DNA of 64,000 bases from Paraburkholderia bryophila (GTDB taxonomy: Bacteria > Pseudomonadota > Gammaproteobacteria > Burkholderiales > Burkholderiaceae), in NCBI RefSeq assembly GCF_003269035.1, contig NZ_QLTK01000037.1:1-64000 (forward strand), given 5' to 3'. A program made the translations under genes and the position numbers. The stretch's first letter is position 1. Every line of letters begins with the position of its first letter. This document shows positions 34,318-43,012 of this stretch, piece after piece. The notes beneath the pieces were generated by a model that saw only the letters and a list, made by a program, of their open reading frames with translations, searched no databases and was not told where the DNA came from.

Positions 34318-34333
34318 CCAAGGTCGACCTTGG
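34318..34333. promoter_or_regulatory. 16-bp perfect palindrome upstream of solA
   Basis: CCAAGGTCGACCTTGG, in the 211-base gap between solA and the beta-propeller gene. A regulator site is possible; as RNA it would form a 6-bp stem with a 4-base loop but no T-run follows. Confidence 0.4.
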
Positions 34334-34372
34334 GTCATTGGAATTGGATGAAGCCCATGCATGACGCCGCGC

Positions 34373-36313
34373 TCAAGGCGTCCACCTGTACACCGTGATA
34401 CTCGACCCCTTGACGTTGTTCTTCGTGACGACATATTCGCCCGTCGATCGAAGATACGCCCTGACGCCGTACATCGAATCGATGGCGCTGCTGGCGTCGA
34501 CGGTGCCGGTGCTCGTATTGACCAGCGTGGTGGCGAGGTTGCCTGTCGCGAGACTAAAAGCGTCGATATTCGGTAACGCTTCGCCGCTACCGAACCAGTA
34601 GCCGACGAATAGATAGCCCCCAGCCGCGTCAATCGATTTGGCGCCAACGTGCGGCAGGGTAATCACCGGATTGGGCTTCGTCGTGTTGCCCGCGCTCCAG
34701 CCGTGATACACCTCGATCCGCGTGCCTATCGCTGTCCAGTCCGTTCCTCCAACAACGCCCTGTCCGAGAATCATCGTGTCGCTGTCCGCGATGTAGACAA
34801 TGCGCGTCAACGGCTTGACGCTTTCGGGCACAGGAATGGCGACACCGGGTCCCCACGTTGGCTTGCCGCTGGCGTCGAAGCCGATCAGCGGATAGTGGTA
34901 GATGTACCCCGTTTTATCCAGGCCGGCCCACACGCCTCCCTTGCTGTCGATGCAGAACCCGTCCCTGACGGACGCCGTTGCCTTGAACGCCGGACCGGGT
35001 AGCGTGGCGTCCGGTATGGCGATGTAGCCGTTCGCCGCATTGAAATGGAAGAAGTAGTAGGTATCGGGATTCTGGCCCGTCGCCACGAGAATCCGGTTTG
35101 CGCCGACGCTGGCGAGCATGCCGAAGTGTTCGTCCCGCGAGCGATCGTTGAGGTTGATACGCGGATCGGACGGATAGGCGATCGGATCGACCGTGTTGGC
35201 TACGAAGGTTCCTCCAGCCGTGCCGCTGTAGATGTTGGTGCCGCCATAAAAGTAGAGGCCATCAGTACCCGGATCCGGAGCCGCGATCCCCTCGAAGTTG
35301 AGAGACTGCAGTTTCCATTGCAGGCGACCGGCACTGCTGTAAGCGTGAATATCCGTGCCGCCGTCGCGGCCGAGGTCCCAACTTCCGCCCCACGGGTTAT
35401 TGAGCACATACAGGTTGCCGGCAGTGTCTTTGCCGATGCCGGTGACGCGCGTGAAACGCTTGTCGCCGACTTGACCTTTGATGCCCGTCGTGGTGTCGAG
35501 ATATCCGCCCTGAATGCCGAATGTTCCGGCCAGCGCTGGTGTGCCCGAGAGGGTGTAGCGCTTGATGTTCATGTCGGGGCCCTGGTCCCCGACCATGAAC
35601 TGCCCCGACGACGCATCGAAATAGAGGGCCGAGGGTTGCGACCCTTCTGGCATCCGGATCGTATTCAACAGTGCGCCGCCTGGACTGAACTCAACGATCG
35701 AGCCGTCACTCTTCTGTGCGACCCAGACGTTGCCTGCGCCATCCACCGCAAGTGCGCCCGGTCCCGTGATAGTGATGTCTCGCTGCCAGACACCGGCAGT
35801 CGTGAAGATCCGGACGCGATTGCCGTAGAAGTCGCTCGCGTAGAGGAGCGAGCCCGCCGTGGCCAGTCCAGTCACGACGTCGACACGCGGCAGGTTGTTG
35901 AACGCGCTCACCTGAATCAGAAGATCGCGAGCCTTCGTGGTGCGGTTGTACCGCCCCACGGCACCGGTTCCGTATGTTCCGCCCGGCTGCAGCGCCACGA
36001 AGATCGACGTCGCGTTGCCGGTGATCGCGCTGCCCTGGAACTCGCCGTGCGCGCCGATCGAGCCGAGGCTCTTACCGGCCTGGTAGAAAGCGACGCCCCC
36101 ATCGTACTCGTCCCACATGGAAGCCGTATAGATGACGCCTTCGGGCGCGACCCACATGGAGCGCGCGGTGTTACCCACGTGGGCAGCGAGGGTGCCATAG
36201 GTGTTCGCCAGCCAGTCGGTGGTGTTTTCCGCCGGACACGCCGGTGCAATCGCGGCGATCGCTGCGGCCACCGCGATAAGGAGCGCGGCACGAATCCCTT
36301 TCTTCTCGACCAT
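34373..36313 (-). CDS. secreted beta-propeller (NHL-like) protein of unknown function
   Basis: 646 residues with a signal peptide (ALLIAVAAAIAAIAPACPA). The mature protein is made of repeated beta-propeller-like blades: VDVVTGLATAGSLLYASDFYGNRVRIF, GALAVDGAGNVWVAQKSDGSIVEFSP, RVTGIGKDTAGNLYVLNNPWGGS and similar, as in NHL/SMP-30-like proteins. A GGERE-ADDG start is favoured by the upstream GGAGAG. No catalytic motif stands out, so it may bind sugars, lipids or proteins outside the cytoplasm. No membrane anchor is seen. It is monocistronic, between a GNAT gene and solA on the same strand. The gap 36314-36533 has only a small hairpin at 36474-36489. Confidence 0.75.
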   Translation of the reverse strand: MVEKKGIRAALLIAVAAAIAAIAPACPAENTTDWLANTYGTLAAHVGNTARSMWVAPEGVIYTASMWDEYDGGVAFYQAGKSLGSIGAHGEFQGSAITGNATSIFVALQPGGTYGTGAVGRYNRTTKARDLLIQVSAFNNLPRVDVVTGLATAGSLLYASDFYGNRVRIFTTAGVWQRDITITGPGALAVDGAGNVWVAQKSDGSIVEFSPGGALLNTIRMPEGSQPSALYFDASSGQFMVGDQGPDMNIKRYTLSGTPALAGTFGIQGGYLDTTTGIKGQVGDKRFTRVTGIGKDTAGNLYVLNNPWGGSWDLGRDGGTDIHAYSSAGRLQWKLQSLNFEGIAAPDPGTDGLYFYGGTNIYSGTAGGTFVANTVDPIAYPSDPRINLNDRSRDEHFGMLASVGANRILVATGQNPDTYYFFHFNAANGYIAIPDATLPGPAFKATASVRDGFCIDSKGGVWAGLDKTGYIYHYPLIGFDASGKPTWGPGVAIPVPESVKPLTRIVYIADSDTMILGQGVVGGTDWTAIGTRIEVYHGWSAGNTTKPNPVITLPHVGAKSIDAAGGYLFVGYWFGSGEALPNIDAFSLATGNLATTLVNTSTGTVDASSAIDSMYGVRAYLRSTGEYVVTKNNVKGSSITVYRWTP

Positions 36314-36533
36314 GATGGAAGCTCTCCGGAATGCAGCGATCGTTCACGCGGAGGGTCGGCGAGGCAGATTTCAAATGCGTGTTCGGCGACCCACGTAGGA
36401 ACATAGGCAACGCGTTGTTCCTTTACAAGCTGCATCGCGACTTTGCATACGGAGGGGCGTTGCAGTCATGCGCGAAGCGCGATCGCTTCCGGTTGGGCGC
36501 CGGTTTAAGTCATGCAAGGGGCATAGCAGCCGT

Positions 36534-37007
36534 TTAAGCGTCGGCGCCAGTCGCACGTCGAATTGCCGGGCGCTCGCCGAGCTTCGACACTGACGTGAAG
36601 AACTCGATCGCCTTCTCGTTTTCGCGTGTGACCTGAAAACCGAGTTTGCGATGAAAAGCGATAGACAGGCGGTTGGTCTTATAGACGTGACTTCTAAGCT
36701 CGGCAATGCCCCGTTCGCGTGCGAGCCTCGCGACCCTTGCAAGCAGCTCGGACACAACCGCGAAGGTACGGTGCAAAGGATGCGTACTGAACGCGCCCAC
36801 GAACCAGCAGCGCTCCGACTCCGGTCGAAGCATGGCGTAGGCGACCAGCTCGCCGTCGCGTCGCACCGAGCAGAGCTCGCTATCCGCCAGGGACTGTTGC
36901 AAGCGCAAGCGTTGCTGATCTATATCGAAGACATCGCCGGCCAGTTCCGTGTGATCGCGTAGCGTAAGTAAATCAAGCGCGAGGAGTTCGTCGATGGTGG
37001 GCTGCAT
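36534..37007 (-). CDS. GNAT family N-acetyltransferase
   Basis: 157 residues from ATG 37007; an in-frame TTG at 37148 would add 47 residues, and neither start has a good ribosome site. GNAT fold signs: RRDGELVAYAMLRPES, VGAFSTHPLHRTFAVVSELLARVARLARERGI (acetyl-CoA loop region) and YKTNRLSIAFHRKLGF, the usual C-terminal beta-bulge. The acceptor substrate is unknown. It stands between the beta-propeller gene and the RlpA-like gene, all minus strand, with no clear operon tie. Confidence 0.7.
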   Translation of the reverse strand: MQPTIDELLALDLLTLRDHTELAGDVFDIDQQRLRLQQSLADSELCSVRRDGELVAYAMLRPESERCWFVGAFSTHPLHRTFAVVSELLARVARLARERGIAELRSHVYKTNRLSIAFHRKLGFQVTRENEKAIEFFTSVSKLGERPAIRRATGADA

Positions 37008-37190
37008 GCGAGGATGTCTAGCGGTTGGAATCGTAAAGTCGTGAAAGTTGTCGAGCCACGCGTCGCGATCCTGGCCATCGACATGCCGCACATGGATAGC
37101 ATGCGGGTCGCTCGCGGGTTGCGAGGTGCTGCGCCAGTGTATCGGCAATCTGCCGGCGCAGTGCGGTCCAAACAGCCGGGCGCTTACTTC

Positions 37191-37790
37191 CTACTTCCCA
37201 CCCGGTGTTTGAACCGCGCCTGCGCCCGGCTTCACGCTACCGTCAGACTGCGGCACTTCAACCGGCTTCACTTCCACGGGCGCGGTGCCATTCTCTTTCA
37301 AGCCGAGCTTGTCGGCGGTCTTGGGCGACACATCGACTATTCTGTCTTTGACATAGGGGCCGCGATCCTTGATCACCACCACCGCACTGGCGCCGGTGTC
37401 CAGATTCGTGACCTTGGCTTTGGTGCCGATCGGCAGCGTCTTGCTTGCGGCGACATTGGACTGCGGATTCATTCGCGTGCCGTCGGCCATTTCTTTCGAG
37501 TAGAACTTCTTTCCGTAGTAAGAAGCCTTGCCTTTGCGGGCTTTACCGGAGCGATCGAGCGGCGCGTTGTTCGCGGCCTTATGGTTCGCATGCGTGATAT
37601 CGACGGGCTCCGTCTGTTGCTGCGCAAGTGCCGCGCTGAACCAGTGGAAGAGTACGAGAACCAGAAACAGCAGCAGAAGCGCCCGCAGCTTGTCTCGCCG
37701 GTTGAGCTGTGAATGCTGTGAAAGAGCCAAGCGGGCGTCGACGGAAGGCATCGACAACCCGCTCGCGGTAGTATGAAGATTCGTTTCCAT
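37191..37790 (-). CDS. RlpA-like double-psi beta-barrel protein
   Basis: 199 residues. A single membrane segment (LRALLLLFLVLVLFHWFSAA, about 36-55) acts as signal or anchor, then the RlpA domain: GKASYYGKKF, ADGTRMNP, AASKTLPIGTKAKVTNL, IKDRGPYVKDRIVDVS. RlpA family proteins are septal lytic transglycosylases that cut denuded peptidoglycan. The catalytic Asp of DRGP(Y/F) is present; the Glu/Asp-rich loop is less typical. There is no SPOR domain. The C-terminal tail is Pro/Gly-rich. It is likely a periplasmic cell-wall enzyme. Confidence 0.82.
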   Translation of the reverse strand: METNLHTTASGLSMPSVDARLALSQHSQLNRRDKLRALLLLFLVLVLFHWFSAALAQQQTEPVDITHANHKAANNAPLDRSGKARKGKASYYGKKFYSKEMADGTRMNPQSNVAASKTLPIGTKAKVTNLDTGASAVVVIKDRGPYVKDRIVDVSPKTADKLGLKENGTAPVEVKPVEVPQSDGSVKPGAGAVQTPGGK

Positions 37791-37934
37791 TGCTACTCCT
37801 CCTCGACCGACGAAAGCAGCAATGACCTAAGTAGCAAAAGTGACACCTGAAAACGCCCTCAGGCGAAATCGAAATCCTCACATCATAGGGGACACACACG
37901 CAAGACGCCCTTCGGCTTCAGCGCGGAAAACACG

Positions 37935-38693
37935 TCACCACGGAATCGTCTGGTTCTCCCATCGCGTGAATTTACCGGTTGGGCCGTCCGCGCCCAGCAG
38001 CGCAACGCGTACCGCCTCGCGAGCGCCTTCCTCGACGGTCTCCGTGCCGGCATAGCCATTGAGATTCGTTTTGGTGAAGCCCGGAGAAACGGCATTGACC
38101 TTGATCCCTTCGGGCTCCAGTTCGAGAGCCATGGCCAGGGTCAACGCGTTGAGCGCAGTTTTGGACGCCGGATAGACAGGGCCAAAAATTGCACGGTACG
38201 GGAAGGCGGGGTCCGAGTTCGTCGTCAGCGACCCGACGCCGCTCGACACGTTGACGATCCGAGCAGCCGGCGCCTGCCGCAGCAGCGGCAGCATCGCCTG
38301 ATAGACGGCGAGCACACCGAACACGTTGGTGTCCCACACCGCGCGCATTTCATCGAGCGATACATTGCTCGGGCGGGTCGTCTTCGCATACTCCTCGACG
38401 GACTGGCCGGGCCGCTTGTTCGTATTCGAAATGGCGGCGTTGTTGATGAGCACGTCGAGCCGGCCCAGTTCCGCGCGAATCCGTTCCGTCGCGGCCGCGA
38501 TCGAAGCGGGGTTCGTCACGTCGAGTTGCAGTGCGCGGGCGTCCGCGCCCACTTCCGTGGCCGCTACCTGGCCGCGCTCGAAATCGCGCGAGCCGACCAG
38601 CACCGTGAAACCGTGCGCCGCGAGATCCTTGGCGATCTGAAGGCCGATGCCTTGATTAGCCCCGGTCACCAGGGCGATAGGTTTGTCCTGCAT
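37935..38693 (-). CDS. short-chain dehydrogenase/reductase
   Basis: 252 residues; AAGGAG before the ATG. Cofactor loop TGANQGIG, NNAA motif, catalytic YPASK (Tyr-x-x-x-Lys). The sequence resembles plant- and bacterial-type carbonyl reductases (Arg after the second strand suggests NADPH). Downstream of a second SDR on the same strand (56-base gap); both are divergent from the AraC gene at 39601, their probable regulator. The substrate is unknown. Confidence 0.87.
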   Translation of the reverse strand: MQDKPIALVTGANQGIGLQIAKDLAAHGFTVLVGSRDFERGQVAATEVGADARALQLDVTNPASIAAATERIRAELGRLDVLINNAAISNTNKRPGQSVEEYAKTTRPSNVSLDEMRAVWDTNVFGVLAVYQAMLPLLRQAPAARIVNVSSGVGSLTTNSDPAFPYRAIFGPVYPASKTALNALTLAMALELEPEGIKVNAVSPGFTKTNLNGYAGTETVEEGAREAVRVALLGADGPTGKFTRWENQTIPW

Positions 38694-38749
38694 GAGAATC
38701 TCCTTGTCGTGGTGCGCGTCTCGAAGCAGACGAGCCGCGCGTCATTCGG

Positions 38750-39499
38750 TCAGCCTGCTTCGGCCGCCCACTGTTCGGCATCCGCGCCAGCCGGAATTCG
38801 GAACGGCGAAGACGGATCGGTTGCCGCGCGCCACACCGCCTGCGCGACGTCCTCGGCGTGAGTGATCGGGGCCGACGCATCTTGCAGGCGCGCGAGGACA
38901 CTGTTGACGAGTCCGGCATAAGCCTCATGGTCGAAACCATGCATGTGAGCGCGCGCGTTATCGCCGAAACGCGTGTCGGGCGCGCGTCCCGGCAGCACCA
39001 GGCGCACCCGCACGCCGAACTGTTCGAGCTCCAGCGCCATCGACTCGGTGAAGGCGTTCACCGCGACCTTGCTCGCGCGATACGCGCCGAGCAGCGGCAA
39101 CGCTTTCAGCGTCACGCTCGACGTGACATTCACGACAACGCCGGCCCGGCGCTCCCGAAACTGCGGCAACACGGCCTGCGTCAACGCGATCGTGCCGAAG
39201 GTATTGGTCTCGAAGACCTCGCGCACCGTTGTGAGCGGCACGAGTTCGGCCGGGGAAGCCGCGCCGAACCCTGCGTTGTTGACCAGCACGTCGATCGGAC
39301 CTGCGGCCTCGACGGCCTCGCGAATGCTGTCCGGATTCGTGACGTCGAGCGTCAGTACGCGCAGGTGGTCCGAAGGCGGCAGCAGATCGGTACGCGGCGT
39401 GCGCATCGTCGCGATGACCTGCCAGTCGCGCGCCAGAAAGTAGCGGGCGATCTCCAGTCCGAAGCCGGACGAGCAGCCGGTAATGAGCACGGTTTTCAT
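38750..39499 (-). CDS. short-chain dehydrogenase/reductase
   Basis: 249 residues; GGAG before the ATG. Cofactor loop TGCSSGFG, NNAGFG, catalytic YRASK, and the VVVNVTSSVTLKALP strand. It is of the classical SDR type often annotated as oxidoreductase YbbO/DltE-like. First gene of a two-SDR unit divergent from an AraC regulator across 101 bases. The substrate is unknown. Confidence 0.87.
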   Translation of the reverse strand: MKTVLITGCSSGFGLEIARYFLARDWQVIATMRTPRTDLLPPSDHLRVLTLDVTNPDSIREAVEAAGPIDVLVNNAGFGAASPAELVPLTTVREVFETNTFGTIALTQAVLPQFRERRAGVVVNVTSSVTLKALPLLGAYRASKVAVNAFTESMALELEQFGVRVRLVLPGRAPDTRFGDNARAHMHGFDHEAYAGLVNSVLARLQDASAPITHAEDVAQAVWRAATDPSSPFRIPAGADAEQWAAEAG

Positions 39500-39600
39500 G
39501 GAAACTCCGAAGATTGGGTTGGGGAGTGCTCATACGATAGATCGCCGAGGCCGTACTCGCTACAATCGACAATGCGAATTTCATTTGCAGGAGTCCGGCA

Positions 39601-40518
39601 ATGATCGATCCCTTGGCCGAAGTCGTGACCTTGCTGCAACCCAGTGCGCGGTTCTCCAAACTCGTCCACAGCGCGAGCCCCTGGCACGTCAGTCGTTCGG
39701 ATGCGGGCGAGCCGTTCTACTGCGCGATTCTCGAAGGCGGTTGCCGCATCACGATCGACGGACACGCGCCGCTCGACCTGCTGTCCGGCGATTTCGTCCT
39801 GATTCCGGCGGCGTATGGCGTCGCGATTTCCAGCCTTGAGCCGCCGCTGCCGGACGTCGAGGCGTCGGTTCCGGTCGCGCTCGGCAACGGCGAATACCTG
39901 ATCGGCTCGCCGGACCGCCCGATCGACACGCGCATGATGGCGGGCCATTGCCGCTTCGGCTCGCCGGATGCGTCGTTGCTGGTTTCGCTGCTGCCGCAAA
40001 TCGTGCATGTGCGCGGCGAACATCGGCTGGCTACGCTCGTGCAACTGGTGCGCGAGGAATCGCTCGCACAGCGGCCCGCGCGCGAGGTCGTGCTGTCGCG
40101 CCTGCTGGAAGTGCTGTTGATCGAGGCACTGCGCTCGACGGCGGGAACGAATGCATCGCCGGGTCTGGTACGCGGACTCGCCGACAGCCGACTCGCGGAG
40201 GCGATCCGCGGCATGCACGAACGCCCCACGCACGCGTGGACGGTGGCCGAACTCGCGAAACAGGCCGCGCTGTCGCGTTCGACTTTTTTCGAGCGCTTCA
40301 GCCGCGCGGTCGGCGTTGCGCCGATGGAATATCTGCTCGCGTGGCGCATGGCGCTCGCCAAAGACCTGCTGCGTCGCAACGAAGGCCGCGTCGCCGAAGT
40401 GGCGCAGCGCGTCGGCTACAGCTCGGCCAGCACCTTCAGCGTCGCGTTCACGCGGCACGTGGGCCGCCCGCCGGCGCAGTACGCGCGCGAGGAACAAGCG
40501 GTCGCGAACGGCGTATAG
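39601..40518 (+). CDS. AraC family transcriptional regulator (cupin_6 type)
   Basis: 305 residues; GGAG before the ATG. N-terminal cupin (AILEGGCRITIDGHAPLDLL, GDFVLIPAAYG) and C-terminal double HTH (AELAKQAALSRSTFFERFSR; VAQRVGYSSASTFSVAFTRH). It is of the type that controls adjacent oxidoreductase genes; here it is divergent from two SDR genes. A TACAAT box lies about 30 bases upstream of the ATG. Confidence 0.9.
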   Translation: MIDPLAEVVTLLQPSARFSKLVHSASPWHVSRSDAGEPFYCAILEGGCRITIDGHAPLDLLSGDFVLIPAAYGVAISSLEPPLPDVEASVPVALGNGEYLIGSPDRPIDTRMMAGHCRFGSPDASLLVSLLPQIVHVRGEHRLATLVQLVREESLAQRPAREVVLSRLLEVLLIEALRSTAGTNASPGLVRGLADSRLAEAIRGMHERPTHAWTVAELAKQAALSRSTFFERFSRAVGVAPMEYLLAWRMALAKDLLRRNEGRVAEVAQRVGYSSASTFSVAFTRHVGRPPAQYAREEQAVANGV

Positions 40519-40698
40519 GGCGGTCGGTAGGCCCGGCTCGAGCGCTATTTTCGTGCGGTTGTCTGTTTGCGAAGCCCCGCAGGCCAGTCGTCGTCGAGAC
40601 GCCACGCACGCTCAAATAATCGAAAAAAGTTAATAACAATAAGGAAAACGTTTGCAACAGGCCTTTCAGCGGATCGACCTTCCTTTTCACTTTGGAGG

Positions 40699-40740
40699 AT
40701 GCTTTCTTTAATGATTGGCCGTAACGAAACTGACATATAG
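40699..40740 (+). CDS. possible 13-codon leader peptide ahead of the Sia-like operon
   Basis: ATG at 40699 directly after GGAGG (40694-40698), with a second in-frame ATG at 40711 at better spacing (12 bases), ending at TAG 40740; peptide MLSLMIGRNETDI. The strongest ribosome site in the region therefore points to this short frame rather than to the phosphatase gene. It may be a leader, or the GGAGG may serve an in-frame TTG (40715) for a longer phosphatase. Low confidence. Confidence 0.25.
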   Translation: MLSLMIGRNETDI

Positions 40741-40783
40741 ACGCATTAGCGTGCTCATTTCTTGTTCATCGGGTAGTCTCGAA

Positions 40784-42016
40784 ATGCACCCCGCGCTTGC
40801 GCAGTTTCGTCGCCCCGGAGTCACCGCAAGCCCGCGTTGCGCCGGCGATTTGTGTCAGGAATTTCCCGCAGTCGATGCCGCCGATTCAAATTCCCTCGCC
40901 ATGGAGATTTTCTATGCGCGGCGTGATATGGGGAGTTTGGCCGTGGTGGAAGGCGATCGCCCGATCGGACTGATTAACCGCGATATTTTCCTGTCGCAAA
41001 TGAGCAAGCCGTTTCACCGCGAGCTCTACGACAAGAAAAGCTGTATTGCCTTCATGGACAAGGAGCCGCTCATCGTCGACGCCGACATGAGCATCGAGGC
41101 GCTGACGTTCAAAACGGTCGAGGCGGGCAACAAGGCGCTGTCCGACGGCTTCATCGTGACGCGGCAGGGCCGCTTCGTCGGACTGGCGAGCGGCTTCCAG
41201 CTATTGGGTGCCGTGGCCGAAGTGCAGGCGGAAAAGAACCGCCAGATCATGCAGAGCATCGAATATGCGAGCGTGATCCAGCAAGCCATGCTGCGTGCCT
41301 CGCGCGACGCGCTGTCGTCCATGCTGGCCGATGCCGCACTGGTCTGGGAGCCGCGCGACGTAGTGGGCGGCGACTTCTATCATTTCGCGTCGTTTCCCGA
41401 TGGATGGTTTTGCGCCGTCGCCGACTGTACCGGCCACGGCGTGCCCGGCGCTTTCATGACGCTGCTTGCATCGGCATCGTTGTCGCAGGCGCTCGAACGG
41501 ATCGGGCCGCGCGACCCGGCTGCGCTGCTGGCGGCGGTCAACCGCAACGTCAAGAGCTTGCTCGGTCAGGAGCATGGGGCGGGCGAGTCGCCGCAATCGA
41601 ACGACGGCCTCGACGCCGCGTTCTTCTGGTTCGACGCGCAATCGCGGCAACTGCATTTTTCCGGCGCACGCATTGCGCTGCACGTTTTGCGGCCGGATGC
41701 CGAGGCGTTCGACAGCATCGCCGGCGAGCGCATGGGCGTGGGTTACGTGGACAGCCAGGCGGACTACGCGTGGGCGCTGAACACCATTGAGCTCGCGCCG
41801 GGCAGCCTGCTGTTCGTTTCGACAGACGGACTGATCGACCAGATCGGCGGTCCGCGAAAAATCGCTTTTGGGAAGCGTCGGGCGCTCGGCCTCATTGTCG
41901 AGAACCGCGTTCAACCGTTATCCGCCATCTGCGAAGGGCTGCAGCGCGCTTTGGCCGACTGGCAGGGCGCCCAGGCGCGCCGCGATGACGTCACGCTATT
42001 TTTTGCACGCGTTTAG
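40784..42016 (+). CDS. CBS-domain SpoIIE/PP2C-type serine phosphatase (SiaA-like)
   Basis: 410 residues from ATG 40784; alternative starts are GTG 40751 and TTG 40715. About residues 20-145 look like a CBS-domain pair (MGSLAVVEGDRPIGLINRDI; DGFIVTRQGRFVGLASG), then a short helical linker, then a SpoIIE/PP2C domain with GGDFY (195-199), DCTGHGVPG (214-222) and C-terminal RRDDVTLFF, the metal-binding Asp positions. SiaA of Pseudomonas is a membrane HAMP-linked phosphatase that dephosphorylates SiaC; here a soluble CBS sensor replaces the membrane input, suggesting control by an adenine nucleotide. First gene of the Sia-like operon. Confidence 0.82.
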   Translation: MHPALAQFRRPGVTASPRCAGDLCQEFPAVDAADSNSLAMEIFYARRDMGSLAVVEGDRPIGLINRDIFLSQMSKPFHRELYDKKSCIAFMDKEPLIVDADMSIEALTFKTVEAGNKALSDGFIVTRQGRFVGLASGFQLLGAVAEVQAEKNRQIMQSIEYASVIQQAMLRASRDALSSMLADAALVWEPRDVVGGDFYHFASFPDGWFCAVADCTGHGVPGAFMTLLASASLSQALERIGPRDPAALLAAVNRNVKSLLGQEHGAGESPQSNDGLDAAFFWFDAQSRQLHFSGARIALHVLRPDAEAFDSIAGERMGVGYVDSQADYAWALNTIELAPGSLLFVSTDGLIDQIGGPRKIAFGKRRALGLIVENRVQPLSAICEGLQRALADWQGAQARRDDVTLFFARV

Positions 42017-42024
42017 GGTAGTCC

Positions 42025-42594
42025 ATGAACATGTTTGAACTCCTGGAACAGGATGCCGCATTCTTCGAACTCGCTCAGCGGCGCAACCTGATTTTTTATC
42101 ATAAAGGCTACTTCTCGCACAGCATCGTCGCGGCAATGAGCGAGGTCGTGAAACTGCAACTGGAAGTGGCGGGGGTCAGCGGACCGACCCGGCGCAAATT
42201 GTTTTCGTCCTTTATCGAACTCGCGCAGAATATCGTCCACTATTCGTCGGACTCGCTCGTCGAGGGCGGCGGCGAGGGCGGCGCCATTCGCGAAGGCGCG
42301 GTGTGCATCAGCACCGAGGGCGAGCGTCATCTCATGCTGTGCATGAATCCGATTGCGACCTCGGCGGTGAGTCAACTGCGCGAACGGCTCGAACCGTTGC
42401 GCAACATGTCGCTCGAAGAAATCAAGCAGGCGTATAAGCTGACGCTGCGCGCGGATACGCCGGAGGAAAGCAAGGGCGCGGGGCTCGGCTTCCTGACCAT
42501 GGCACGCGACGCGAGCGCGCCGCTGGAGTTTGCCTTTTATCCGCGTGGGGATGCCCCGGAAACCACGCTGTTTTGCCTTAAGACCATCATCTGA
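42025..42594 (+). CDS. siaB: SiaB family protein kinase (DUF6272)
   Basis: 189 residues, 8 bases after the phosphatase stop. GHKL-type ATPase features: N-box FIELAQNIVHY and G-box GAGLGFLTMA. SiaB in Pseudomonas aeruginosa is a kinase that phosphorylates SiaC, opposing SiaA. The order phosphatase-kinase-SiaC-cyclase is the same as siaABCD. Soluble, no membrane segment. ATG 42025 or 42031. Confidence 0.85.
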   Translation: MNMFELLEQDAAFFELAQRRNLIFYHKGYFSHSIVAAMSEVVKLQLEVAGVSGPTRRKLFSSFIELAQNIVHYSSDSLVEGGGEGGAIREGAVCISTEGERHLMLCMNPIATSAVSQLRERLEPLRNMSLEEIKQAYKLTLRADTPEESKGAGLGFLTMARDASAPLEFAFYPRGDAPETTLFCLKTII

Positions 42595-42614
42595 CCCAGT
42601 GACGAGTACGCGCC

Positions 42615-43001
42615 ATGGATAATCTTTATATTGCGGCCACGACGACGTCGCCGGAAGTCGATTTTCAATTCGATCAGAACATGCTGACGTTCCGGGGCGA
42701 GTCGTATCCCGAGAATGCGGCCGCGTTCTATGCCCCGATCATCGAGCAGCTTCGCGCCTACCTGGCGGCGTGTCACGACGCCACGATCACGGTCGAGGTC
42801 ACGCTCACGTACTTCAACAGTTCGAGCACGAAAATGCTGTTCAGCGTGTTCGATGCGCTGGATCAGGCGGCTTCGGCGGGCAATCAGGTGCTCGTGCGCT
42901 GGTTCCGCGACGCCGAAGACGAAACCATTCTCGAATTCGGTGAAGAATTGCAGGCCGATTTCACGGCGATCCAGTTTGCCGATTGCCCGGTTGCGACATA
43001 A
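42615..43001 (+). CDS. siaC: SiaC family regulatory phosphoprotein (DUF1987)
   Basis: 128 residues. DUF1987 core LTYFNSSSTKMLFSVFDAL; the Ser/Thr stretch at 69-72 occupies the position of the SiaC phospho-acceptor. In P. aeruginosa, unphosphorylated SiaC binds and activates the diguanylate cyclase SiaD, while phosphorylation by SiaB releases it. The start of the cyclase gene lies 12 bases after this stop, with its ribosome site overlapping the stop codon. Confidence 0.85.
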   Translation: MDNLYIAATTTSPEVDFQFDQNMLTFRGESYPENAAAFYAPIIEQLRAYLAACHDATITVEVTLTYFNSSSTKMLFSVFDALDQAASAGNQVLVRWFRDAEDETILEFGEELQADFTAIQFADCPVAT

Positions 43002-43012
43002 GGACGGTTACG

